DNA from: Pholis gunnellus | Taxonomy: Eukaryota; Chordata; Actinopteri; Perciformes; Pholidae | Assembly: GCA_910591455.2 (NCBI GenBank) | Contig: OU342814.1 | Location: 22,801,893 to 22,865,892, forward strand | DNA: 64,000 nt | Direction: 5' to 3' | In this document: piece by piece, positions 24,938-40,573 of the stretch | Layout: each line of letters begins with the position of its first letter | How positions within the stretch are numbered: position 1 is the stretch's first letter | Notes under the pieces: generated by a model | Databases searched by the model: none | Told to the model about the DNA's origin: nothing | What the model saw: only the letters and a program-made list of their open reading frames with translations | Position numbers and translations under genes: made by a program

Positions 24938-25194
24938 CTGTATATAAGGTTTGTGTAAGTTGAAGTGGGACTTCTCAGAATGTCAGTTTAGAGGAAGAGG
25001 AATCAAGAAGTTCTACTCGGTGCACGATGTTTGTTTTAAAGCAGATCTTTAGATGCTGCTGATCTTCTGCTCCTCTTCGTTCCCAGCTGTATGTGGCTGC
25101 TCTTCACGTTTTGCATTTGTATGAAGAATGAACTCAGGTGCTTCTTCTACTGTCTTCTGAACATACTGCTGATTCTTCTATGGACACAGATTGA
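24845..25194 (+). promoter_or_regulatory. wipf1: Candidate WIPF1 distal promoter and non-coding first exon
   Basis: A PU.1/Ets-like AAAAAGAGGAAGC (about 24890-24902) is followed by a GT run (24903-24937) and a TATA box TATATAAGG at 24941. A transcript starting about 30 bases later would run to the donor GATTGA|GTAAGT at 25194/25195. The acceptor TTTCCTCCAG at 33043-33044 begins the exon carrying the WIPF1 start codon, so an intron of about 7.85 kb would join them. This is inference from spacing and consensus only. Confidence 0.35.
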
Positions 25195-25748
25195 GTAAGT
25201 CGTGATATTTATTTCTCTCTTGCCCTCTGAGAGGTTTTCACCCTGTTGTAGTTTCCTCTGTCTGATGAAGTGTGTTAGAAAGACTTCTGAGCGCTGCATC
25301 GTATCAGAGGACTCCAGCCCAGTCTTCTTCAGTACAAAGTCAGTTAGTTTCCTGTGTGAGGCTGAAGCGATTCGGTTGATTGACAGAAGATCAATCTGCA
25401 GCTTTTTCCGTGATCGATGAATAGTCATGTTTCCATCCAAAGATGCAGTAATATTTCTAAAAGCTAACACACGAGAACACACGAGACGGTAGATTCAGAG
25501 CGACACTGAGCAGGGCTTCCTCGTTCACAAACGTCTTGGGAAAGTGTGACTATGGTAACGTGATGTCATCGGTCTTTAAAGTTAGAGTTGGTGATCTTCT
25601 GTCAAAACTATTTTTTCTTATATTCTTTTTTAAATATTTTGTCTCAACAGCAAATGATAAAGATTTTTCTTTTTGACAAAGTAGTCGCACGACTTTAATA
25701 AGCCTGTCCAATCATTTCATTCCAAAATGTAATGACTGGACGGCTACC

Positions 25749-25832
25749 TGTTTACCTGTGTACCTGTTTACCTGTGTACCTGTTTACCTGTGTACCTGTT
25801 TACCTGTGTACCTGTTTATCTGTGTACCTGTG
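25749..25832. repeat. 16-bp minisatellite, about five copies
   Basis: Alternating CCTGTTTA and CCTGTGTA units form a 16-bp period repeated about five times with little divergence. Confidence 0.9.
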
Positions 25833-26858
25833 TGTATTCTGCCCGTGCAGTACTAGCAGTTGTCATGTTGCTTGTTTGCGTCCATAATGATCATTTTGGC
25901 GGGGAGGCTTTGGAAGGAGGCCTGAAGCGACGGGCTGTCAGTGTCGACGACGAGCCGACTTTCTCGCTATTAAATATTGCGACTTTTGGAGCTGCTAGCT
26001 GCCTTCATTGGCAAATAGTTTGCAGAACTGTGCTGGGTTTGAGCGTATAATCTTGCTGGTTTTCCCATGAACTCCAGCTTTAGGCGATAGTTCTTAACCG
26101 GCCAGAGTCAGGTGACTGCACAGCATCCCTCCTGAGAAAATAAATTGGCTTTCGTATTGTCATCGGTATATTTTCGGTGTTGTTTGTGGCCGCAATAAGA
26201 GCAGATACACAGACTAAAGGGTCTTTAACTGTATGTTGATATGAAGGTATGTTGTGACCCAACATCTCTATACATCAGAGATGTTGGCTGATAGATGTAA
26301 TGTCGACATGTATAGTGTTTCATTGCCGTGTTTGAAATTGATTTGATTCGTCACAGTGTGTAGTATACAGATGTATGGAGGGCTTCGTTGGTATTCATTT
26401 AGCCTTCCTGACTCGTCACTTAAACAAACATAGATAGAAGGACGAAACATGCAACATGAGCACGAGATCTAATGGGCCTCAGTGGTAGCTGCTCATTTAA
26501 ATGTAAATAATCAGAATTCCTGAAGGTTCCATTCCACCAGGTCAATCACACAAAACAGGTTTTAGGAAATAATTCCCCTTTTGTGCAGAGTGAAGTGAAG
26601 AAGGTGGCTGTTTGTGGTTTGTTTGCACACACATGAGAATGTAAAGAATCCAGATGATGACAAAACAAGAAATATGGCCGCAGAGGTCAAGAGGCCACAA
26701 GGTTATACAAAGAACCTCTCAACTGAGAAACAACTTACATCATTTAGAAAAATACAACATCAAATATCAACAAATCCAATAAAAACAAAGAAATACTTTG
26801 TTCATATTTAAACATACTTAGGTCCCATCTGGTTACACAGCACATCTATTAAGAGAGG

Positions 26859-26859
<1 letters not shown>

Positions 26860-26949
<90 letters not shown>
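26860..26949. repeat. (CA)n microsatellite
   Basis: About 90 bases of uninterrupted AC repeat. Confidence 0.95.
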
Positions 26950-26954
<5 letters not shown>

Positions 26955-27115
26955 TGTTAGTAAGACAAATACACAAGCGCTTTTCTACAGAAGACGCTCG
27001 TCTGTTTCAGCATTAATTTCTTTATTTGAAGAATGTTCAAGAGGTAGAATTAACCTGCTGAGTCAAAGTCTAAAACAACAGCGATAGAGCCACATCTGTT
27101 ACCAGATACAGCTGC

Positions 27116-27155
<40 letters not shown>

Positions 27156-30100
27156 TGTGTGTGTGCGTGTGTGTGTGAGCAAGTGCATGTGAACACACCA
27201 CAGGATGTTAGCTTAGCCACTCAGCACTGTTCCTGCACAGCCGACACATTTATTACGACCCTGGGCTTCATTCAAAATGTCTAAAAATGTCCTTTTCCCC
27301 GACCTCGTGTTCACAGTCGACTCCGACTTCTAACTTTGCAACACTGTGAACTTTTTCTTGATGATCTCCAGAAGAGAAACACATTAATGTATCGTTGTTA
27401 ATTAATGCATTGCACGAGGTGTGTTTGATCTGTCTTGTGGTTTCTGTAACATTAACGTTAAATATTGAGCCGTTAGAGTGCTCGGGTGGAGTTGAGTCAA
27501 AAGCGATGGGAGGTTTCCACTTAGTGATCCACCCACTACCACCCACCACCATCACCCCTGTGACAACCACAACACGTGTCTGCATCTCTTTTTAGTTCTA
27601 AAAATAAAATTAAATGTAGTTACGCCTCAGCTGCTGTTATTTCTCTTCTTTTTTTATTGTGATGTTCAGTCGTATACGTATCTCCCTTTATCCCAGTGTG
27701 GCAGAGCTTTCTGAGGCCAGGTGTTCTCTAGCCTGGTGAACGGATGGTTGTTTTCACCATAATGTCTTCTTTTTGCCCACTGGTCAGTACACACTGCAGC
27801 AGCTGAAGTCAACATGACACTTCGGTCATAAAATGAGCGTTCTGCAGATGTGAACACACCAACTTAGATTTACTGTCTTCCTTTTCTCCAATAAGCCAAC
27901 AAAGACCTGGAGACACACGGACGTTGTTTATGTCGTTATCACCTACTTGGCCACTAGAATGTGAGTTTTGTTTTACTTTAAATAGACTCCAAAGTGTAAA
28001 AGAATGAAAAAAAGATCTGCCATGTATTGAACTATTCAATTATTAGAATATATTCAGCTTTGTTTGGGAAAGACCAGATTTAATATTTGGAGTTCAACAT
28101 TTTTGCAATGTTGAGATAATACATTGTGTGTGTGTGTGCACAGTAACTCTAATGTTACACTATAAGCGACACAACAACAGGCTACAAGTGATGGAGCTAC
28201 AAACTGACGGCTCACGCTTGCATGTCGTGCTTCAGAGCGGCTGCAAACCGAAGCTGAGCTGGTCTCAACTTTTCACAGCGGCTCCAATCAGGCGGCGAAG
28301 CGTCGACCAATCGTATGTTTGTGTTTCACCCTTTTCCATCTTTTTAAAAAAACAAAAACCCCGCTGTTAGCCAGTTCTCAGTGCTACGTAACGACATAAA
28401 TATGTAAACGAGGGCTTCGGCAACACTGAAACGGCGACTCGGCGTCAATAAAGCCGGCCACGTTCAGACGTTCTGTCGCTCTCTGTGTGAACAGAGCGTA
28501 ATGAGGTGGAGGAGCAAGAGGAGGCTCAGTGGCAGGATGAAGACGCCTTTTTATGGCCGTTTGTAAACTGAAACATATGTGAGCATCATTCAGTGTGTGT
28601 GTGTGTGTGTGTGTCTTAACGGTGTCACTTCAAAGGATCCTCACCCTTTTCTCCCCCTCTGTTGTCTCTCTGTCCGTCAAAGGAGGCATTGTGCATGCTA
28701 AGCTAATATTAGGCTGTATGTGTGTGGAGAGAAGCCGTGTAGTGCGTATTAAATTTCAACACACAGGCCAGTTTCCGTCGGTGGAAGTTGATGTTTTTTC
28801 TGCGTTCGCTGCGAAGCTGCTTCCTTCTCATCAGCACATCTTGCACCAACTGACAGTCGGTTCATAAATAGACAGCTTCTAGTCATCGGTGTATTTTTAA
28901 GAACAGTGGACTATTGTGAAGTGTAAAAAAGATCAACTGTCAGCCACTCGAAACCAAGTCGGGGTTTTCCATTACGGTCGCCTCTCCTGCTGGTCTGCAG
29001 TTGTTTCACTGTCATTTCATCACTGCTGCAGGAAACGAGTCGATGTGCTACATTAGAGCAAATCTGTGAAAGCCGCTCTGACTTTAAATACATTTCATCA
29101 CGGACTAAAGCAGTATACCGTCTTTTGGTAAAGTGGTGGAGGTACATTTTCCTGCCACAGAGGGTTCAGTCGTGGAGGAGGTCAAACAGAAACATCTGCA
29201 GTAGTCAGCACAGTGGAACATGTGCACATGTGCATTTGGCTTTAAATCTTTAAATCTGCCAGCGCGGCTTCAGCAGCCGGCTTTTGTGCAGACGTTTCTG
29301 TGTGAGTGACGTTTTCCTGTTCAGCTAAAGTTTGTCTTCTTTTGCCAAAAAAAACTCACCGAACCAAAGTTGATTTATTTAACTTTAACTAAAATATGAC
29401 TTCACGGTTATTGATGGATTGCATCTTAGTGATTCTCATTACTTCAGTTATATTTGCTGGTTCATAAATTGAATGCTTTGGGTTCTTGGGCTGCTGACTT
29501 GTGATGCATTTATTTTAAAATATTTCAAGTGTGTCTCTGCGCCCTCCTAGAAAGTCAAATACAAATGGTTTCTATCGATGCCGGCTCCACATAAAGCTCT
29601 GACATGTTTCCTAAGAAATTCTACCCTCAAACGTTAAACAATCAATAGAAACTCAACCATACATCCTGAACAGTATGCACATGTTTAATTGATTACAATA
29701 TGCAATGTTAATATATACATTCCCAGCCTCCATGAAGAGTAAAGCATGTTTAAGCTCTAATACCGAGGCATTCTGTGCATGCTGGCCTGTTTATTGGCCC
29801 TCGCTCAGTGTTGAAGCTTATTCCCTCTGGCTTCCTTCCATCATGGACCATATTGGGAAATTATTGACTTATTAAGGATAAATGTAAACGGCTTATCTGC
29901 CATAAGACCTCATTGAACTGGGCCACAAATATATTATTATTATCATTATGTAGGACATTCTGTATTAGGGTTCAATGTAATCATTTTACTTGGGGTACTG
30001 CTCATAAATTCCTCTAATTCTTTCTAAACTTTTAATAAATTAATTATACTTTAAAGGTTTCACCGCTCATGTCCAGTTGGGGTTTTTCAGAAATGTAAAG

Positions 30101-30300
30101 AACCGGGTTGGATTTGGAAGTTCAGGCCTGAGTCGACATCTCACTCGTTGGTGTTCACGCAGGGACAATTGAGATGAGATGATAACAAAAGTTCAGTAGG
30201 TGAAGCTGGCAGAGAAAAGACGGCCGATGGGGAGTGATGCAATAGATGAATAGAGCGAGTATAAGGAGGACGGAAGAGAAAGAGTGGTGCTAAACAACTG

Positions 30301-30481
<181 letters not shown>

Positions 30482-30595
30482 AGAACGTCAAAATGATGCA
30501 GAGGTATCATCATCCTGGCAGCCGGATGGCTGCGGTGCTGGAGCCGCGTGGTGACTTCCTGTTTGTCAGCAGCATACAGGAAGTAAGAGGCCCCG

Positions 30596-30630
<35 letters not shown>

Positions 30631-30769
30631 TTAATATGAAGTGAGAGGCCGAGCTGTGTGAGGGGAAGCACAGCTCGGGAAATGTGTGTATTGTGCTTCA
30701 TATATGACCCTAGTGCAGTTGGTTCTTGTCACTACAGGGAACTTTTAACTGGTTAATAAACCATTTCAG

Positions 30770-30990
30770 TACAATACTGATGCCTCTATATGACCTACAG
30801 AAGTAAACAAGACTACCAGCGAGAAGATCGGCTACTTCTATCCTTGCAAAATTAGACCAAACGATTTTCGGCAATCAGGCTCACCAGAAACTACGACCTG
30901 CAGTCGGTCTCTGCGGGGCGGACTGTCGGACCCTGCTGCTGTCAGATGAGAGGTTTTCTGAAGGGACCGCCAGAATCAACACACAATGTT
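30770..30990 (+). repeat. Dispersed repeat family X, copy 2 (diverged)
   Basis: Shares the start TACTGATGCCTCTATATGAC with copy 1. It then keeps CAGCGAGAAGAT, GGCTCACCAGAAACT, GGACCCTGCTGCTGTCAGA and GGTTTTCTGAAGGGACC, the last two matching the reverse-oriented copy 3. Much of the interior is changed. Confidence 0.65.
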
Positions 30991-32269
30991 TTTCCACGTA
31001 GTAGCTTTAAGTCGATGTTGTAGAACTGATTTCATGAGCCTGTAGTCGATGCTCGTCTCCTTTCCAAGTGAGAGAATGACGATCGTTGGGTTGATCTCAA
31101 ATATCAACGAATTTGGCCGAAACATCATTTATATGATGCATGCAAAAAAAGAAAGGTTTTACTAAAATGGTTGATAGAGAAGTACCTAAATATCTAGGCT
31201 TTATTCTTGTGTTTTGTGTGTATCAGGCTGTGCAGTTCAGATGGGGAAGTGCTTTATCTGACACTTCTCATGTCAGTAATGGACTTTAGCTGACTGTTCA
31301 ACTCGTAAATAGATTCTTTTTTTGGGGGTCCGATAAATTCAGTTTGTGTTTCTGGGCAGAACAGCAACGCAGCATCTTTCCTCCTCTGCACATTACACCA
31401 ATACATTGTGTGATGGTTGGTAATTAAAGGGTATCTGTCCTGAACTGTACACAGTGTGGTTTTTATAGGGAACTTGCAAGTTCCTGTCAGATGAAACATT
31501 TATTGTAAGTCCTGTGAGCTCATTATCAGCTGCTTGGAGTGATTACATTGCTGTTCATCAGATATTCTAAGCATTTGAATCATTTCTGTTCAGGCTATGT
31601 CTGCTGTATCTGTACCGTCAGTCCCTCCAGGAAGTCACTTTATCGGGAACACACCCTGCAATAGTTGGAGGAATTTAAAATTGATTCAAATCCCCGGAAT
31701 ACCTCCTTTGAAAAATGATCGAAATTGAAGAATGCTCTGCCTGTTTTATCAACGACCGACCATTGAATCAACTTCAGAACCACAAAATCAAGCCACAATT
31801 CCAACAGAGGAAAAGGAGCATACCATCTCTCGACACTCTCTGATACATTTTCTCAAGGGTTGTTTTTAAACCCCTCACCATCTTGTCGCCATCTTGGCTC
31901 TGACAGGAGCTAGAAAGTTCTGATTGGTTGAACAGGATAAGACCTGAGTGGAGCTGAGGTGTTGTGAGCAAGCGGCCGCCACCGTAGCAGAGTGTGATGT
32001 AGAAAAACACAAAACATTTATATTCAGCCAACCGATTCTGAAACATGTCACTGAGACACGTTTAAGGAAGTGAAGTTAACTATTGTGACCACTACTTCCT
32101 GTGGACCAGTTGTATTGACTTTGTTTACACAGAGAGGTTCACTTCAACACAATAAAATGTTTCTAGCAGCCGTTTCTGGCTTTACCGCTCATATTTAGGG
32201 ACGTTGACTAAATACAGTTTCACACTAAATAGCATGAGAACCACTAGGTTTTGTTTGAGAAGCTTTTTG

Positions 32270-32385
<116 letters not shown>

Positions 32386-32529
32386 ACTGTAGATGGAAAG
32401 ATAACAGTAAACCTTTGGTTTGTGGGGACACCCTGGAACTGTTTCAAGGATCCCAGTCTCCAGTTTGTTCTATTTTATATAAAGTTACTACACGGAACAT
32501 TCATTTTGTGTTAATGTTGGCGGTGCCTG

Positions 32530-32990
32530 TGGACTGAAGTGGTCGTGTTTCCGAGCACCAGAGTCCCTTCAGAAAACCACTTATTTTAGTGCAGCAGGGT
32601 CTGACGAGCCCAGCAATACGTCCTGGGTCTCCAGCAGCGAGGATCTTGGTCTGTCCACGGTGGACCGGTCTCTGCTGGAGGATCTGGGTCTGTCCGCGGT
32701 GGACCGGTGTCTGCTGGAGGATCTGGGTTTGTCCACGGTGGACCGGTCTCTGCTGGAGGATCTGGGTCTGTCCACGGTGGACCGGTCTCTGCTGGAGGAT
32801 CTGGGTCTGTCCACGGTGGACCGGTCTCTGCTGGAGTCTGAGCTGAAGGGGTTTCTGGTGAACCTGCATGATTTCATCTGGTTTCACCAGAATCCGACCC
32901 GGTGGCTCCGATGACGAGCATCAAGAATAACTCTATAGAAACAGACCATCTTCTCTCTGATGGTCTCTTTACTGATGGAGGTCTGATCAT
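32530..32990 (-). repeat. Dispersed repeat family X, copy 3, containing a 39-bp minisatellite
   Basis: An inverted copy of the element at 10590-10850, lying just upstream of the first WIPF1 coding exon. Between about 32640 and 32836 a 39-bp unit, with landmarks GGATCTGGGTCTGTCC and GGTGGACCGGTCTCTGCTGGA, is tandemly repeated about five times with near identity. Copy 1 holds only a single diverged equivalent, so the array arose inside this copy. Because 39 is a multiple of three, open frames run through the array on both strands; they are not genes. Confidence 0.85.
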
Positions 32991-33087
32991 ATCAGTCTTA
33001 ATCTGAGACTGTTTTATAAACGTTGTGTTTGATATTTCCTCCAGGGTGCAGCGTCCAGTGAACACAGAGTGAAGTGGAGAAAGGAAG

Positions 33088-35700
33088 ATGCCTCCCCCTC
33101 CTCCCCCACCACCCCCATGCCCTCCTCCCACCTTTGCTTCAGTAAGTCGTTCTCTCTGCCGGCTAGATCAGCAGTTGTCCTCTTGACCCTGCTCAGCAGA
33201 GACATCTAGTGGATAAATCTTATAAAAACACGTATATTCTCCTGTTCTCCGCTCGCTGCCTGTTACCAAGACACTCTGTCATCCTCCTATAAAGATGTAA
33301 ATTGATTTAACACACAGTCCCTGTACGTGTTTGTGTTTTCAGGCCAACACAGAGAAGCCAAATCTAAACCGCTCAGAGCAGCATGGAAGGTCCGCCCTGC
33401 TTTCTGACATCAGTAAAGGCTCCAGATTAAAGAAAACTGTTACCTGTGACCGCAGTGGACCTTTACTGGACAGTAAGTCAACCGCTTTTTAAAATGTTTA
33501 TATGTGTGTGTGTGTGCAACAAATCATTGAATATCTTTTGTTTATCTCCTTAGAACCTAAAGGAGGAGGAGGAGGTGGCGGAGGAGGTGGCGGAGGAGGT
33601 GGCGGAGGAGGAGGAGGTGGTGGAGGAGGAGGTGGTGGTTTTGGTTCTGGGTCTCCTGCTGGCTTAGGAGGCCTGTTTGCAGGAGGGATGCCAAAACTGA
33701 GGTCTGCAGGAAACAGTGGTAAAAATGGTAAAAGAAATGACATTAATGATATAAATGTGATTGACTCTGGATGATAATAATAATGAACAACACAGAAACA
33801 CCTCTGACATTTTTCATTTTATTATTGCCTTTTTGTCTCCCCTCCAGACTCAGGACCCAGCCGAGGACCCGTGCTCCCCCCAGGAGGTCGCTCTTGTGGT
33901 CCCACCCCCTTCGGTGGGGGTGGAGGCTCAACTGGGCCACCTAAACTCCCAGGAGCCCCCGCCGGCGGGCGTAGCAGCGTCCCTGATCTTCCCAAGGGCC
34001 GGCCGAATTTCTCATCCAGACAAGACACTCCAGGAGGCCCGCCTCCTCCCGTACCCAGCACACCTCGACCCAACCAGGGCTTCCAGCCTCGCGGCGGGCT
34101 TCCTCCGCCGTCACTCCCCGGAGGACCCAGGCCCAGCCCGTCCTCTGGACCTCCACCTCCTAGTATTCCACCGGGGAGGCACGGAGGATTCTCTGCAGCT
34201 CCTCCTCCTCCCCCAAACAGCAGCAGACCTTCCTTACCGCCTACTCCTGGAGGGAGGCCTCCGCTTCCAGACGACCGACCCCCGCCTCCACCCGTGGGAG
34301 GTCATCGCCCGTCTATGCCCCGCGACGTGCCCCCTCCTCCTCCCTCTGTCAACTCCAAGCCTTCCTCCTCGGTCTCCTCCTCCTCCCCCGCCTCTCGTCC
34401 CTCGGTCGGTGGGGGTGCGCCCCCTCTCCCGCCGGGCCGACCGGGCCCCCCTCCTCTCCCGCCCTCCCCGGCCGGAGGGGACGACCACAGCACCCCTCGC
34501 CTGCCCCAAAGGAACCTGTCACTCAACAGGTACTGGTGAACCTCTATCTGTTTCTGCCATTAATCCATATTTCTTAAAAGTTAACGGATGAGTTGCATTT
34601 CAGCTCCATCTGGCTTTACATTCACACCGTTATCTCTATTAACATGTGGCAGAGGAAGGCGATGTACATCCCCTCCTCTCTGTTCTTCAGAGCTGTAGTA
34701 ATATTTCAAAAGCAAAGGCTCCGCGGTTCTCACTTTGTGTGGTGAGATCTGCTTAACCTCTTCTGCTTCTTGATGCCGCCGGCGTCCTCGGCCGACCTTT
34801 ACCGCCTTTCAGAGGCTCAGTTTTAGCGCTGAGAGTGAATCTATTGGAACCAACCATGTCATGCTAGCTTAGCTGGAAGGAGGCTAAATAACGCTCTAAG
34901 GTTTGGCTACATTTTGAGGAGGGAAAAACTGCAATGGCCATTTTCACAGCGGTCCGTTGACCTCTCAATGCAATATATTTGAATGAAAATAGGATCTATG
35001 GGGACCGCAAGTCTCCCCTTTCACAGACATGCTCACTGTAAGCTAATCCCAAGCAGTTTATTGCATGTCATGCTGTATTTGGATATTTATGCATGCTAGG
35101 GTTTGTTGTAAAAAGCAATTCTTCAAAAGTCTCTGATACCGAATCACAGCATGACTTTTCTGTGGCGTTCCTCGAGGTCTTGGTGTCTGAAGGTGGTATT
35201 TTGGAGGGAGTTTTGATCATTTCAATCTCGACTGGGAAAAATAATGTCTGTGTAACAAATAGTATCAAACCACAAACTGCTGCCACATCTTATGAGAGCT
35301 ATGTAACAGGGCATAGGAATGGACTTCATACACTTCCATCTTAATGTTCTAAACCCTTATACACTCAAATTCATCTTCTGTTCTCCAGCTTTCAGATGTT
35401 CACCACTTCTTTGTGGCATTTACAAGCAAGGTTGACCTGCTGTCTCCCCCTGAATACCCCCCCCCCCCCCCCCCAAGAATACATATTGATTTATTGTAAA
35501 GAAAGGCGGAGTTAAGGAGGTCAGCTGCTCGTTTTCTTACCACACAAATTGTTTGCTATAATATTCTGCTCCTCCTCGCCAGCCACGGTCCGCCTCCTCC
35601 ACACGGTCGGATGGGATCTCTCCCTCCTCCACCCAACGAGAGGCCGCCGTCTCTTGGAAGGAACCAGACGTCCACGCGCTCCGGTGAGCAGCCTTGATTT

Positions 35701-35733
<33 letters not shown>

Positions 35734-36901
35734 ACAGTGTGTTACTGCTGTATACAAACCGTATGACAAAGACTGGCTGTAAATATCGGAGGGGAATGCT
35801 GGATCACTTTTCGTCAGCTTACATGTCAATTTTGATTTCTTCCTCCGAAAGGGCCTCTTCCTCCCCTTCCTCCCTCGGGTCGTGGCGTGGGCGGGGGCAA
35901 TGTGAGGTCATCACCCGCTCCGTCTCCTATTGGTCGGCCAGGCCCGGAGCTCCCTCGCGGGGGACCTGTCGGCGGCAGACCTCCCCTCCCTCCGGACCGG
36001 CCGGGCATCGGAGGGGCCCCTCCTCCTCCACCACCGCCCATGGGTAACGGCTTCCAGAACTCTCACCACAACCAGATACAGGGTGAGTAAGATCCCTCAA
36101 GGCTTCTGTGAGTATTCATACAAGAACCTGTGGGGAATGGAGAGAGTACGCCATGTAATGTGTGGCACAAAAGAACAGAAGATAATACTGTATTCAACCA
36201 GTAAGATGGAGCAAAACGTACAGAGGTCTAATTTGTAAATCCATGTTTGCTAGTGGTAACTGTGCAGGCAGATAATAAACTCTATGCCTTGTAGTCTTTT
36301 TCTCCCAGTTTCAACAATAGAAATTCGTTGCCCTCAGTGTTGTTTTTACCACATGAGTTCAGATGTGTTCAGCTGTGGCAGAGGAACCCACTGGCCCAAG
36401 TTTGTGTTGTTTTTATCCCATTGAACCAAGGTTTGATGAGGAAGGCTGTGGATGAAAGAGGCGACGCTCCTGAATGTCCTGATCCAGACAGATCGGACAC
36501 GTTTTAATCATATTTCCTGAGTAGTGTAGTTTTAATAGATTTTAGACACAAATACTCCTTGAGTTGCTAAATATCAAACTTATAAATTACTGACTGAAAT
36601 CTGTTTATTCAGTAGTACAAGTTGTAACAGAATGGATTTGAAAAATGTTGTTCTTGTTTTTCTAAATGTGTTTTGGAATAAAATATGTGTTGTTGTGTCA
36701 AATCAGAGGAATAGTGCATCATGGGAGTTTTGTCGGTGTGATGGAGACCCACTGACCTCCATCTCTTTTTTTTAAACAGATGAGTGGGAGTGTCGCTTCA
36801 CATTCCATCCGGTGTCGGACCTTCCTCCTCCTGAGCCCTACGTGCCCTTCCAGAAGACCTACCCCAGCAAGATCGGCAAGACTGACGGCAGAGGTCAGTC
36901 T

Positions 36902-36979
<78 letters not shown>

Positions 36980-37334
36980 AAGAACAAACGCAAAACTTTT
37001 ATCTCCAAAATGTAGGAACTAAGACAAAGAGCCCTGTCATGTTATCCATCATGCAGTCTCTCTGAACTTTCCGATTTAAACCAACAGCAACTGAATTTTC
37101 TCTATCAACTTGAAAATCACCAGTTTGATCGCCACAGATCTTGATACACAGGTTAAAATGAGTTCACACAGACAGACACGTGGACTCGTACCCTCTGAGG
37201 TAAATACGGCCGCTGGTCTGTGAAACAGTGCCACCTGGTGGAAGATAATTACATCTCCTCTGTGTCTTTGCTTCTTTCCAGGTTCTGGTAAAAAGGAGAG
37301 AGGAGCTCCCCCTCTTCCTCCTTTACCCAGGTGA
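33088..37334 (+). CDS. wipf1: WIPF1 (WASP-interacting protein, WIP)
   Basis: Coding exons are 33088-33141, 33343-33472, 33554-33718, 33848-34529, 35583-35683, 35852-36082, 36780-36893 and 37282-37334. All introns are GT-AG and phases match throughout, giving 509 residues (human about 503). WIP is a cytoplasmic actin regulator that binds and stabilises WASP/N-WASP and also binds actin and profilin. The N-terminus is polyproline followed by FASANTEKP. A WH2 actin-binding motif at residues about 32-51 has ALLSDISKG and the basic LKKT motif (47-50). A pure 26-residue glycine tract follows (65-90), then a long proline-rich middle with LPPGGRS and LPQRNLSL. The C-terminal WASP-binding segment begins at about residue 455 (DEWECRFTFHPVSDLPPPEP), and the protein ends ERGAPPLPPLPR. 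WIPF1 fits better than WIPF2 because of the glycine tract, PKLRS and LPPPEPYV. Teleosts carry two WIPF1 copies; I cannot say which this is. Confidence 0.96.
33562..33639 (+). repeat. wipf1: Coding GGA/GGT/GGC repeat: 26-glycine tract in WIPF1
   Basis: Twenty-six consecutive Gly codons, mixing GGA, GGT and GGC with a local 9-12 bp period. They fall where mammalian WIP has a glycine-rich segment broken by Phe and Ala. The complementary-strand polyproline frame is an artefact. Length variation between individuals is likely. Confidence 0.95.
36903..36979. repeat. (CA)n microsatellite beside a WIPF1 splice donor
   Basis: About 77 bases of CA repeat begin 10 bases after the donor GAG|GTCAGT of WIPF1 exon 7. 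Confidence 0.95.
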
Positions 37335-39700
<2,366 letters not shown>

Positions 39701-40491
39701 ATATATAGGACATCAGGATGTCGGGTATTATGTTATATCATAATATGATTTAGCTTATCTGCTGTAGAACTTTCACTAGTTAATAATCTCCTATGATCAT
39801 TTATTTGTGGAGTTGCTTTGCAATAGACTGCAGCAGGATTTGCCCACAAAGTTAAGGAAATACAGATATGAGTCCTTCTCAGATACTCAAATGCATCAAT
39901 GTTAGCCTGTGGAGCAACTACATTGGATGCATTTCGGTAGTGTAGTATTAATATGATTAAGTATGTATTAAGGTATCTAGTGGAACACTGGTGGAATTCA
40001 TCTATGGAGTACAGGCTTGATTTTGATGTCAATATTCTCTAAATAATCAAAAAATGTCTGAAGCTTAACATTTAAGAATGATTGGTTTTGTCTTTCCACA
40101 CTTTGGAACAATATCTCGCACCAGGTTATATTATGTTATCAAAACAAGTTATTAGTGTGATGTTAATGATTAGAAATGTTAGTAATAAATGATATGGAAT
40201 AGAGCAGAAAGGACACCAAAAGATCCTCTTTGTTTGTCCTGCAGGACCTTCCCGGTTGAAAAACAATGGCGTCTTTTTGTTGATGAAGCTTCAAGTTTTT
40301 TTGAGCATTGTTTGCACTTTTGTGTGTATCTAATGCACAATAAACACATTAGCAGCAATCCAGTGAAAGTTTCCCTACAGTCCTGAAACTGGAGCTCAAT
40401 TATTTGCTGCATGGCTGTGAGTGTTGCAGAGAATCATGTTTACATGTCACTACAGGAAATAAAGTTTTAGAGATAAAGCAAGTGATCAGGA

Positions 40492-40573
40492 GCTGTGATG
40501 GCCGAGTGGTTAAGGCGTTGGACTCGAAATCCAATGGGGTTTCCCCGCGCAGGTTCAAATCCTGCTCACAGCG
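40492..40573 (+). tRNA. tRNA-Ser (anticodon CGA)
   Basis: An 82-base class II tRNA. The acceptor stem GCTGTGA pairs with TCACAGC, followed by discriminator G. The A box TGGCCGAGTGG is intact. The anticodon arm TTGGA-CTCGAAA-TCCAA places CGA at 40525-40527 (reading UCG). A variable arm TGGGGTTTCCCCGCG of serine type precedes the T arm with GGTTCAAATCC as the B box. No intron is present. CCA is not encoded, as expected for a nuclear eukaryotic tRNA gene. It lies between WIPF1 and GPR155 and looks functional. Confidence 0.96.

Noticed and set aside
32501..32914. Frames of 84-128 codons with a 13-residue repeat on both strands
   Set aside because: They are produced by the 39-bp minisatellite, whose length is a multiple of three; no start, splice or homology evidence.
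33761..34591. 276-codon plus-strand frame overlapping WIPF1 exon 4
   Set aside because: The overlapping frame from 33848 gives the conserved WIP proline-rich sequence and splices correctly. This one is a shadow in GC-rich DNA with few stops.
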